Positions 7,389 to 13,056 of a stretch of 20,463 nucleotides of DNA are shown piece by piece. The notes beneath the pieces are model-generated. The model did not search any database. It was given only the letters and a program-made list of their open reading frames with translations, and was not told the DNA's origin. The translations under genes and the position numbers were made by a program. Source of the DNA: Actinomycetes bacterium (GTDB taxonomy: Bacteria > Actinomycetota > Acidimicrobiia > Acidimicrobiales > RAAP-2); the NCBI GenBank assembly GCA_021850345.1, contig JAJZMN010000065.1:1-20463 (forward strand), written 5' to 3'. Position 1 is the stretch's first letter, and every line of letters starts with the position of its first letter.

Positions 7389-8173
7389 GCGCCACGCCCG
7401 GCCGTGCTGCCGGGCCGGGAACGACGACGGAACTTGTGAGCGAATCCCGGGGAGTACAGGTGGCTGCGCGCGGCGGTGCCGGCAAGGGCCGGCCCGACGA
7501 GCACGAGCGCCGTCGTGCGAAAGCCGGTCGCGGCGATCGTGGCGGCGAGCTGTCCGACCGTGGTGGAAAGCACGACCTCGTCCGGCCACGACGCCCGCAC
7601 GATCACGGCCGCGGGAGTATCAGGCTGGTAGGCCGAGCCGGTCTCGAGCAGCTGGGTCTGCAGCTCAACCGGCCGAGCCGCCGAGAGGAACACGGCCATC
7701 GTGGCCCCCGTCGCGGCGAAGGCGGCGACCGACTCCCCGGGGGGCATGCTTGCCGAGGTGCGGCCCCCGATTCGCGTCAGGACGACGCTCTGCGCGAGAC
7801 CCGGGACAGTGAGCTCGCGGCCGAGCGCGGCCGCCGCCGCTCCGAGCGAGCTGACGCCGGGAACGATCTCGAAATCACGCTCGTGGGAGAGACACCAGTC
7901 GATCTGCTCCTGGATGGCCCCGTAGATCGACGGGTCGCCGGAATGCAGGCGGACGATCGCGTCGTCAGGGTGCGCCCCGTACACGGCGAGCACATCCTCG
8001 AGGGTCATCGCCTTCGAGTCGAAGACAAGCGCGTCGTCTCGGGCGTGACCGAGCAGCGCCTCGGGGACGAGCGACGACGCCCACACGACGACGTCGGCGC
8101 TGGCCAGTCGGTCACGGCCCCGCAAGGTGATCAGGTCGGGTGCACCCGGTCCGGCACCGACGAAGGAGATCAC
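7385..8173 (-). CDS. cobM: Precorrin-4 / cobalt-precorrin-4 C11-methyltransferase, 262 aa
   Basis: SAM-dependent methylase of C11 in the corrin precursor. The N-terminal FVGAGPGAPDLITLRG (4-19) and VVWASSLV (29-36) are typical of CobM/CbiF, as is RLHSGDPSIYGAIQEQ (75-90), whose HSGDPSIYGA element separates this family from other tetrapyrrole methylases. The C-terminus, after VGPAL, has a short Arg-rich tail (about 245-262) that looks non-conserved. The GTG start at 8173 overlaps the cobI stop (GTGA), and the stop overlaps cbiD the same way. Called cbiF in the cobalt-early pathway. Confidence 0.95.
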   Translation of the reverse strand: MISFVGAGPGAPDLITLRGRDRLASADVVVWASSLVPEALLGHARDDALVFDSKAMTLEDVLAVYGAHPDDAIVRLHSGDPSIYGAIQEQIDWCLSHERDFEIVPGVSSLGAAAAALGRELTVPGLAQSVVLTRIGGRTSASMPPGESVAAFAATGATMAVFLSAARPVELQTQLLETGSAYQPDTPAAVIVRASWPDEVVLSTTVGQLAATIAATGFRTTALVLVGPALAGTAARSHLYSPGFAHKFRRRSRPGSTAGRGA

Positions 8174-8898
8174 CCGGGGCCCTCGTGCGTGCCGGTGCGC
8201 CGGGGCGGCACCACCACGCTCGCCAGATAGGTCGCGGGGCCGTCGGCAACATTCTCAACGGCGGCGACTCGTTGTCCCGGCAGGCCGAGCAACTCGCCGA
8301 AGACGGCGTCGTCGAGGCGACCGGCGGCCGCTAGGCGGTCGGCGATCGCCGGCAGGTGGCGACCGCCCTTGTAGACGACGATGGCTGCATCGGGGTCGGC
8401 CAAGGGGACCTCGAGGGCGTCAGGACCGTTCACCGCGCTCACGAGATGCAGCCGCTCGCTGCCGTCGACGAGCACGGTGCCAGAGCGCGCGGCCAGGTCC
8501 TGAAAGGCCATGATCCCCGGCACCGTCTCGACCACCGTCGCAGGGCGGCGGGCGACCACGAGCGCCGCAAGGTGGTGGAACGTGCTGTAGACGTTCGGAT
8601 CTCCAAGGGTGACGAAGGCCACCTGCTCACCGGCGGCAAGGCAGGCGATCACGCGTTCGGCGGCCACCTCGTGGGCCGCACGGCGTGCGCCGTCGTCGGT
8701 GATGATGGCGAACACTAGTCGCTCGACGGCGACATCGGGCACAGCTTGGCGCACGATCGACTCGGCTCGGCCCACCGCGTCGAGCGCCATCGTCGGGCCG
8801 AACACCCGGTCGGCGCCGCGCAGCACCGACACGGCTCGAAGAGTCAATAGCTCCGGATCTCCGGGTCCTACACCGACACCGACAAAGGTCGGGCCCAT
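8170..8898 (-). CDS. cobI: Precorrin-2 / cobalt-factor II C20-methyltransferase, 242 aa
   Basis: First methylation specific to cobalamin: adds a methyl at C20 of precorrin-2 or its cobalt form. Motifs: FVGVGVGPGDPELLTLRAV near the N-terminus (5-23), AFVTLGDPNVYSTF and ETVPGIMAFQDLAARSG, as expected for CobI/CbiL. Start choice: ATG at 8898 has a GGGAG ribosome-binding site (8905-8909) at 6 nt spacing, whereas ATG at 8904 abuts it. An in-frame start at 8961 is rejected because it lies inside the riboswitch. This is the first gene of the corrin-ring operon and the one directly controlled by the leader riboswitch. Whether the substrate carries cobalt cannot be read from the sequence; the neighbours (CbiX, CbiD, CbiG) favour the cobalt form. 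Confidence 0.94.
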   Translation of the reverse strand: MGPTFVGVGVGPGDPELLTLRAVSVLRGADRVFGPTMALDAVGRAESIVRQAVPDVAVERLVFAIITDDGARRAAHEVAAERVIACLAAGEQVAFVTLGDPNVYSTFHHLAALVVARRPATVVETVPGIMAFQDLAARSGTVLVDGSERLHLVSAVNGPDALEVPLADPDAAIVVYKGGRHLPAIADRLAAAGRLDDAVFGELLGLPGQRVAAVENVADGPATYLASVVVPPRRTGTHEGPG

Positions 8899-8904
8899 TT
8901 CCAT

Positions 8905-8909
8905 CTCCC
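8905..8909 (-). promoter_or_regulatory. Ribosome-binding site deciding the cobI start
   Basis: GGGAG on the minus strand, 6 nt before ATG 8898 and directly abutting ATG 8904, so it supports the inner ATG. It lies about 20 nt beyond the 3' strand of the riboswitch P1 helix, close enough to be masked by the expression platform. The sequence does not itself prove a translational switch, but no hairpin with a T tract is seen between riboswitch and gene. Confidence 0.6.
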
Positions 8910-8929
8910 GTGGAACGCGGCTCAATTCG

Positions 8930-9071
8930 CGCTGCAGCCGGTCTCCTGGCTCCCGGATCACCGCTCACCCCGCCTTCCCAGACTCTCGTCCAGTGGCATC
9001 GTGGAGGTTGCTCCCCGGTCACAGTGGCGGGACCACGCCGGACTCACACCGGCTTCCCGAATACTGCAGCG
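8930..9071 (-). ncRNA. Cobalamin riboswitch, leader of the cobI-cobA operon
   Basis: Read on the minus strand, the element has the conserved parts in order: GGGAA (9054-9058), the GCCGGTG ... CCGGC stem, the core CCCGCCACTGTGACCGGGG, and the B12 box GCCAGGAGACC (8940-8950). P1 is an 8-bp helix, CGCTGCAG (9064-9071) with CTGCAGCG (8930-8937), which sets the boundaries. It should bind adenosylcobalamin (or another cobalamin) and shut down the corrin operon. No intrinsic terminator is visible, so control of ribosome access is the simpler reading. The element begins only 8 nt after the cobB stop codon, so a separate promoter would have to lie inside cobB. The core has CCAC where CAAC is the more usual form, a common variant. 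Confidence 0.95.
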
Positions 9072-9082
9072 AGAGGATGCTA
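9064..9082 (-). promoter_or_regulatory. Possible -10 element at the cobB stop, before the cobI riboswitch
   Basis: TAGCAT (9077-9082) overlaps the cobB TAG stop and matches the TAxxxT pattern. A start about 6-7 nt downstream would coincide with the first bases of the riboswitch P1 (9071). No good -35 hexamer is visible at 16-18 nt, so this is a weak candidate. The alternative is read-through from cobO-cobB. Confidence 0.2.
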
Positions 9083-10450
9083 GCGCAGCAGGTGGTGGGC
9101 CGGTCCGGTGCCGGCGGCGCTGGCCGTCGCCACGAAGCGTCCAGCAGGCGCGGGGTCGCCGCCGAGGTGGAGATGGAGGTAGGAAGCCAACAGCGCCGGG
9201 GTCGCGAAGCCACCGAGGGCACTGCCGTGACGCCCCTGGAGGTGCAACGCGTCGCCGGGTGGGTCGAGCGTGGAGTAGTGGAACTCATGTCCCCGCAGGA
9301 CTGCCCCCGACGCGGCAAGCGGTGTGTCGCGCCGGGTGGCGGCGGCGCGATAGCCGAGCGTGAGCCGACTGGTCATCTCGGCATCGGCAGGCAACACTCC
9401 GGCCAGCGCAACGCCGTCGAGGGAGCGAGCCAACCAGAGAAGGCCGCCGCATTCCGCCCAGGTGACCAGCCCATCGCCGACGCGGGCGCGCACGTCGGCC
9501 AGGAGCGACGCGTTCGAGGCGAGAGCGGCCGCGTGCACCTCAGGAAAGCCGCCACCGACGTAGAGCGCCTCGGCACCGTCCGGCAGCACCGGGTCGGAGA
9601 GGGGGTCGAAGGCCAGGAGCTCGGCGCCGGCTGCTTCGAGGGCTTCGAGGTTGTCGCGGTAGACGAAGCTGAAGGCCGGGCCGCCGGCGACCGCCACCCG
9701 GGCCCGGCCCGCTGCCTCCGGTAGCGCAGGGTCCTCCACCGAACGGATCGGGGCGCTGCGGGCCAGTGCCACGACGGCGTCGAGATCCACCGAGCGGGCC
9801 GTCACCGCGGCCAGCCGCTCGAGCGAAGCCGCGACCGTCGCCGGCTGCTCGGCAACGGGCACCAAGCCGAGGTGGCGGTCCCGCCACGACAGCGCGTCGT
9901 CGCGATAGAGCGCGCCGAGCACCGGCACCCCGAGAGGGGCGAGGGCCTCGCGTAGTAGCTCGAGGTGACCGGGACTGCCGACCCGGTTGAGCACGACGCC
10001 AGCGACCCGCACGTCGGGCTCGAAGCCGACGTAGCCGTGCACGATTGCCGCCACCGACCGGCTCATCGCCGAGGCGTCGACGACCAGCAGTACCGGCGCG
10101 TCGAGCAGCCGGGCGATCGAGGCGGTGCTGGCGTCGGGCCCGCACCCCGACGCGCCGTCGAACAGGCCCATGACCCCTTCGATGACGAGCAAATCGGCCC
10201 CGGCCCCCGCGCGGCCGGCGAGCGGGGCGATGGCAGGCTCGCCGCAGATCCAGCTGTCGAGGTTGCGGCCCGGCCTGCCAGTCGCGAGGGCGTGGTAGCC
10301 CGGATCGATGAAGTCCGGCCCCGCCTTGGCTGCCGCGACCTTGTACCCCTGGGCGCGCAACGCCGCCATCAACCCGGTTGCGACCGTGGTCTTGCCGACG
10401 CCGGAGGCAACCCCGGCGACGACGAGGCGGGGGCCGAGGGTGGCGCTCAG
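9080..10450 (-). CDS. cobB: Cobyrinate / hydrogenobyrinate a,c-diamide synthase, 456 aa, probable CTG start
   Basis: ATP- and glutamine-dependent amidation of the a and c side chains. The N-terminal synthetase domain has the P-loop GVASGVGKTT (13-22) and AGPDFIDPGYH (43-53). The C-terminal class-I-like amidotransferase domain has GGGFPEVHA (299-307), the Cys nucleophile in AECGG (Cys334) and GHEFHYS (387-393). The protein is full length and ends in TAG (9080-9082). There is no ATG, GTG or TTG between the cobO stop region and the P-loop in this frame. The codon that fits is CTG at 10450, forming a CTGA overlap with the cobO stop, with AAGGG (10460-10464) 9 nt upstream. The start is therefore inferred. 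Cobalt-free or cobalt-bound substrate (CobB versus CbiA) cannot be told from sequence. Confidence 0.92.
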   Translation of the reverse strand: MSATLGPRLVVAGVASGVGKTTVATGLMAALRAQGYKVAAAKAGPDFIDPGYHALATGRPGRNLDSWICGEPAIAPLAGRAGAGADLLVIEGVMGLFDGASGCGPDASTASIARLLDAPVLLVVDASAMSRSVAAIVHGYVGFEPDVRVAGVVLNRVGSPGHLELLREALAPLGVPVLGALYRDDALSWRDRHLGLVPVAEQPATVAASLERLAAVTARSVDLDAVVALARSAPIRSVEDPALPEAAGRARVAVAGGPAFSFVYRDNLEALEAAGAELLAFDPLSDPVLPDGAEALYVGGGFPEVHAAALASNASLLADVRARVGDGLVTWAECGGLLWLARSLDGVALAGVLPADAEMTSRLTLGYRAAATRRDTPLAASGAVLRGHEFHYSTLDPPGDALHLQGRHGSALGGFATPALLASYLHLHLGGDPAPAGRFVATASAAGTGPAHHLLR

Positions 10451-10971
10451 TACTCGATACCCTTGATCGCCTTGATGCCAGCGTCGTAGGCGTGCTTGAC
10501 CTTGCGCATCTCGGTAACGGTGTCGGCGATCTCCACGAGCTCGTCGGGGGCGTCGCGTCCGGTGATCACGACATTGGTCTTCAGGGCTCGAGCACGCAGC
10601 CCGACCACGATCTCGCTCGCAGGTACCCACCCGTATTTCGCGGCATAGGTCAGCTCGTCGAGGATCAGCAGCTGGTAGTCGCCCGACGCGAGTTTCTCTC
10701 TGGCGACCTCCCAGGCGTGGCGCCCCTTGGCCGCCGTCTCGTCGAGATCGGTCGACTCCCAGGTGAAGCCGTCGCCGAGGGTGTGCCACTCGATGCCGAG
10801 GTGGTCGGCCAGCTTGCGCTCACCGGTCTTCCACTTACCGCCTTTCACGAACTGCACCACGCCGACATTCCAGCCCCGGGCCCAGCCCCGGGCCATCACC
10901 CCGAAGGCGGCAGAGGACTTGCCCTTCCCGTGCCCGGTGTTAACAAGGATGATCGAATCCGCTCGTGTCAT
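10447..10971 (-). CDS. cobO: Corrinoid adenosyltransferase, CobO type, 174 aa
   Basis: Transfers the 5'-deoxyadenosyl group from ATP to the reduced cobalt of corrinoids, giving the adenosylated forms used by the late enzymes. The family P-loop is NTGHGKGKSSAAFG (11-24), followed by VVQFVKGGKWKTGE, the LLILDELTYA Walker-B-like block, VVITGRDAP and the C-terminal KHAYDAGIKAIKGIEY typical of CobO/BtuR. Length matches the family. It starts at ATG 10971 and overlaps cobB by 4 nt. The gene faces away from the cbiZ block; a candidate promoter (10981-11009) would leave an almost leaderless mRNA. No riboswitch precedes this two-gene unit. Confidence 0.96.
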   Translation of the reverse strand: MTRADSIILVNTGHGKGKSSAAFGVMARGWARGWNVGVVQFVKGGKWKTGERKLADHLGIEWHTLGDGFTWESTDLDETAAKGRHAWEVAREKLASGDYQLLILDELTYAAKYGWVPASEIVVGLRARALKTNVVITGRDAPDELVEIADTVTEMRKVKHAYDAGIKAIKGIEY

Positions 10972-10980
10972 GGCTCGCCG

Positions 10981-11009
10981 ACCGTAGCCACTCCCGAGCG
11001 CGTGAGCAA
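10981..11009 (-). promoter_or_regulatory. Candidate promoter for cobO-cobB
   Basis: On the minus strand a TTGCTC hexamer (11004-11009) is separated by 17 nt from TACGGT (10981-10986), fitting the loose actinobacterial sigma-70 pattern (TTGxxx, TAxxxT). The -10 box ends 9 nt before the cobO ATG, so the transcript would have a very short leader. It lies beside the start of the opposing riboswitch transcript. This is a pattern match only. Confidence 0.35.
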
Positions 11010-11023
11010 GGGGTGTGGTAGTG

Positions 11024-11172
11024 TCGGGGCCGCATCACAGGGAACCCAGTGAGAGTCTGGGGCTGTCCCGCAACTGTGACCGGGGAGTCGACCCCAACGG
11101 TGGCCACGGCCCAAGAGGGCGGGAAGGCCGGGGAAGGTGTGGATCCGGGAGCCAGGAGACCTGTCTGCCCGA
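11024..11172 (+). ncRNA. Cobalamin riboswitch, leader of the cbiZ-cobN operon
   Basis: Conserved elements in order: GGGAA (11040-11044), CCCAGTGAGAGTCTGGG stem, core CCCGCAACTGTGACCGGGG (from 11067), and the B12 box GCCAGGAGACC (11151-11161). A short P1 can form between TCGGG (11024-11028) and CCCGA (11168-11172). It is the second copy of the element that precedes cobI, here with the canonical CAAC core and a longer variable region. It should repress the cbiZ-cobU-cobS-cobD-cobC-cobQ-cobN-chelatase block when cobalamin is plentiful. The ribosome-binding site of cbiZ begins 17 nt after the element, and no T tract is seen, so translational control is likely. Confidence 0.95.
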
Positions 11173-11182
11173 GATCACTCGG
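11169..11182 (+). promoter_or_regulatory. Small hairpin overlapping the riboswitch P1 strand
   Basis: CCGAG (11169-11173) and CTCGG (11178-11182) form a 5-bp stem with an ATCA loop. Its 5' arm shares bases with the 3' strand of P1 (11168-11172), so hairpin and P1 cannot form together. It ends 6 nt before the GAGGA ribosome-binding site of cbiZ and may be part of the expression platform. This is an inference from pairing alone. Confidence 0.4.
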
Positions 11183-11188
11183 CAACGC

Positions 11189-11193
11189 GAGGA
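11189..11193 (+). promoter_or_regulatory. Ribosome-binding site deciding the cbiZ start
   Basis: GAGGA, 5 nt before the GTG at 11199. It selects this GTG over upstream in-frame codons, which all lie inside the riboswitch. Confidence 0.65.
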
Positions 11194-11198
11194 CGACC

Positions 11199-11831
11199 GT
11201 GCTATTCGATATCCGCTGGCGGCGGGAAGCCGACCGGAACCTGCCCGTGCTCGTGTGGCAGTGGTCCGCGCCGATGCGGTCGATCGCCACCAGCCCCCAC
11301 AGCGGCGGCCTCGGCCTCCGTCGTTGGGTGATCAACGCCCAAGTACCACCCGCGTACTCCCGGCGCGACCCGGAACACCATCTTGCCAAGCTCGCCGTCT
11401 CGCTCGGCCTTGCCGGCCGCGGGAACGGGATGCTGACCGAAACCGACGTGCGTGACTACCGCTCCTCGGTCGACGAGGGGGTGGAGGTCGTCGCGACCGT
11501 CGACGTGGGCACGCCGATCCTCGCCTCGACACGAGGTCGTGAGCCTTCGTCTAGCACCATCGGCACCATCGGCACCATCAACGTGGTGGCCGTCCTGCCC
11601 GAACGTCTGTCGGACGCCGCCCTCGTCAACGCCCTCGTCACGGCCAGCCAAGCGAAGGGCCAGGCTCTGCTCGGCGCGGGTGTGGCGGCCGCGGGAACGG
11701 CGACCGATGCGGTCTGTGTCATCTGCCCGAACGAGGGTCGGATGGCTGACTTCGGCGATCCGGGCTCGCGCTGGGGAGCCCGTCTCGCCCGGGCCGTGCA
11801 CGCCGCCGTCCTCTCGGGCGTGACGCGGTGA
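11199..11831 (+). CDS. cbiZ: Adenosylcobinamide amidohydrolase CbiZ, 210 aa
   Basis: Removes aminopropanol (or its phosphate) from adenosylcobinamide, returning adenosylcobyrate for rebuilding with the cell's own lower ligand; first described as an archaeal salvage enzyme. Family blocks: SGGLGLRRWVINAQVP, a GNGMLTETDV-like segment, GTINVVAVLPERLSDAALVN, the TATDAVCVICP motif and the end motif GSRWGARLARAVHAAV. Length is normal for a stand-alone CbiZ. GTG 11199 is supported by a GAGGA site; the stop overlaps cobU (GTGA). A threefold 9-nt tandem repeat (11553-11579) adds TIGTIG in front of the conserved GTIN-like motif without breaking the frame. Being first gene of the riboswitch operon, it should be the most tightly controlled. 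Confidence 0.92.
   Translation: MLFDIRWRREADRNLPVLVWQWSAPMRSIATSPHSGGLGLRRWVINAQVPPAYSRRDPEHHLAKLAVSLGLAGRGNGMLTETDVRDYRSSVDEGVEVVATVDVGTPILASTRGREPSSSTIGTIGTINVVAVLPERLSDAALVNALVTASQAKGQALLGAGVAAAGTATDAVCVICPNEGRMADFGDPGSRWGARLARAVHAAVLSGVTR
11553..11579 (+). repeat. Threefold 9-nt tandem repeat inside cbiZ
   Basis: Three units of the nonamer (A/G)GCACCATC follow one another, coding for (S/G)TI three times. The only difference is the first base of unit one. The repeat length is a multiple of three, so copy-number change would leave the frame intact. Confidence 0.85.
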
Positions 11832-12327
11832 TCACGCTCGTCCTCGGCGGGGCGCGTTCGGGCAAGTCCGAGCGCGCGGAGCGACTGACAGGGCGCATCG
11901 GCGAACCTGCCACCTACCTGGCCACCGGTCTGGCCTCGGATCCGGACATGACGGCCCGGATCGAGGCACACCGGCGCCGGCGGCCGGTCCACTGGTTCAC
12001 GCTCGAGTGTGGCGCCGAGCTCATCGACGCACTTGGTGCTGTTCGAGGCACGGTCCTCGTGGACGCGCTTGGCACCTGGCTCACCCAGCTCGGCGGCTTC
12101 GAGGTCGACACCGAGGCACTCTGCCGAACCTTGCGATCGCGCGCTGAGCCGACCATCCTCGTATCCGACGAAGTCGGGATGGGCGTCCACCCGCCAACGG
12201 GCGCAGGACGTCGGTTCCGCGAGCCCCCGGAGAGCTCAACCAGGCGGTCGCGGCCATCGCCGGCGAAGCGTTCCTCGTCGTCGCGGGCAGGATGCTCGAT
12301 CGTCGGGCGGCCGACGCTCGTGCGTGA
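11828..12327 (+). pseudogene. cobU: Adenosylcobinamide kinase / guanylyltransferase, frameshifted
   Basis: Phosphorylates adenosylcobinamide and transfers GMP to it. The GTG start at 11828 overlaps the cbiZ stop. Residues 1 to about 132 are normal: P-loop GGARSGKSE (7-15), AHRRRRP with the likely guanylylated His48, TVLVDALGTWL and VSDEVGMGVHPP. At GAG-CCCCC-GG (12221-12230) the frame is lost. The expected C-terminus, GELNQAVAAIAGEAFLVVAG and on to TGA 12325-12327, continues one frame back. Restoring one base would give 166 aa, the usual family length, and the rebuilt end overlaps cobS by 8 nt (GTGCGTGA) like other junctions here. A single missing C in the C run, by sequencing error or recent mutation, is the simplest reading. 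A -1 slip on the run is a less likely alternative. Confidence 0.88.
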
Positions 12328-13056
12328 GGCGCTCGGCTTTTTGACCTCCCTCGGCGGTCCACGCCGGCCGACGTCGGAGACGCTTGCCTGGTTGGGCCCG
12401 GTCGGTGCACTGCTCGGTCTGGCTCTCGGCGGGTTGTGGTGGGGCGCGGCACAGCTGTGCCCGCGCTCGGTCGCGGCTGCCGTGGTCGTCGCCGCCGACC
12501 TCGCCATCACCGGACTGCTCCATCTCGACGGGCTTGTCGACGCCGCCGACGGACTGCTCCCGCACCTCAGCACCGAGCGCCGTCTTGCGCTCATGCGCGA
12601 GCCCGATGCCAGCGCGTTCGGTGTTGGCGTCGCCGCAGTCATGCTGTTGATCCGCTGGTCGACGCTGGCCTCGCTCCGCCCGACGCACTGCTGCTCGCCG
12701 CGCCCTGGTGCGTGTCGCGTGCCGCCATGGCGGCCACGGTCACAAGGCTGCCCTATGCCCGGATGGAGAACGGCATTGTGAGCGCGTTCCGGTCTGCTCG
12801 ATCGGATCCGGGCGCCACGCGGCAAGCCGCGTGGGCCTGGTGCCTGTTCGTCGCGATGCTTGGCGGCTCCGTTGCGCTCGCAGCCGGGTGGTCACTGCCG
12901 GCCGGCCCCGTCGCGGTTCTCACCGGGACCGTCGCCTTCGGCGCCGTCGTGTGGCTCGCGCTGCGCCGCATCGGCGGGCTCACCGGAGATGTGCTCGGCG
13001 CGGCCGGGCTCTTCGCCGAGAGCGTCGGCCTGCTAGCGGCGGCGGCGCGGTGGTGA
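12320..13056 (+). pseudogene. cobS: Adenosylcobinamide-GDP ribazoletransferase (cobalamin synthase), frameshifted
   Basis: Membrane enzyme joining adenosylcobinamide-GDP to alpha-ribazole. It starts at GTG 12320 (VREALGFLTSLGG). The N-terminal half carries hydrophobic helices and the signature LLHLDGLVDAADGLL, followed by RRLALMREPDASAFGVGVAA. Near 12677 the frame breaks. The second half (ALLLAAPWCVSRAAMA, then LPYARMENG, and GGLTGDVLGAAG near the C-terminus) is in the next frame back and ends at TGA 13054-13056. Adding one base gives 245 aa, the normal length. There is no homopolymer at the break, so ribosomal slippage is unlikely. The final stop overlaps the cobD start (GTGA), which supports the second half being the true reading frame. 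Nonfunctional as written, unless the break is a sequence error. Confidence 0.88.

Noticed and set aside
5433..7439. Long plus-strand open frame (668 codons) opposite cobL and cbiD
   Set aside because: It is the GC-rich antisense shadow of two confirmed genes, with Arg/Pro/Ser/Ala-rich composition and no family motif.
8170..8961. Longer cobI starting at 8961
   Set aside because: The extra 21 codons come from inside the riboswitch, including the B12 box, and have no family similarity. ATG 8898 has a ribosome-binding site.
9080..10789. Longer cobB starting at 10789
   Set aside because: It would overlap cobO by over 340 nt with Arg-rich sequence unlike any CobB N-terminus. The P-loop expected near residue 10-15 fits a start at 10450.
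12221..12234. Programmed -1 frameshift on the C run in cobU
   Set aside because: A -1 slip on CCCCC would yield the expected CobU C-terminus, but there is no proper X-XXY-YYZ heptamer and no obvious stimulatory hairpin. The neighbouring cobS break has no run at all, so missing bases explain both better.
11828..12781. A continuous 317-codon frame joining cobU and cobS
   Set aside because: It reads cobU correctly, then out-of-frame sequence, then the first half of cobS. The family motifs of the cobU C-terminus and the cobS second half lie in another frame, so this is a result of the frameshifts and not a fusion protein.
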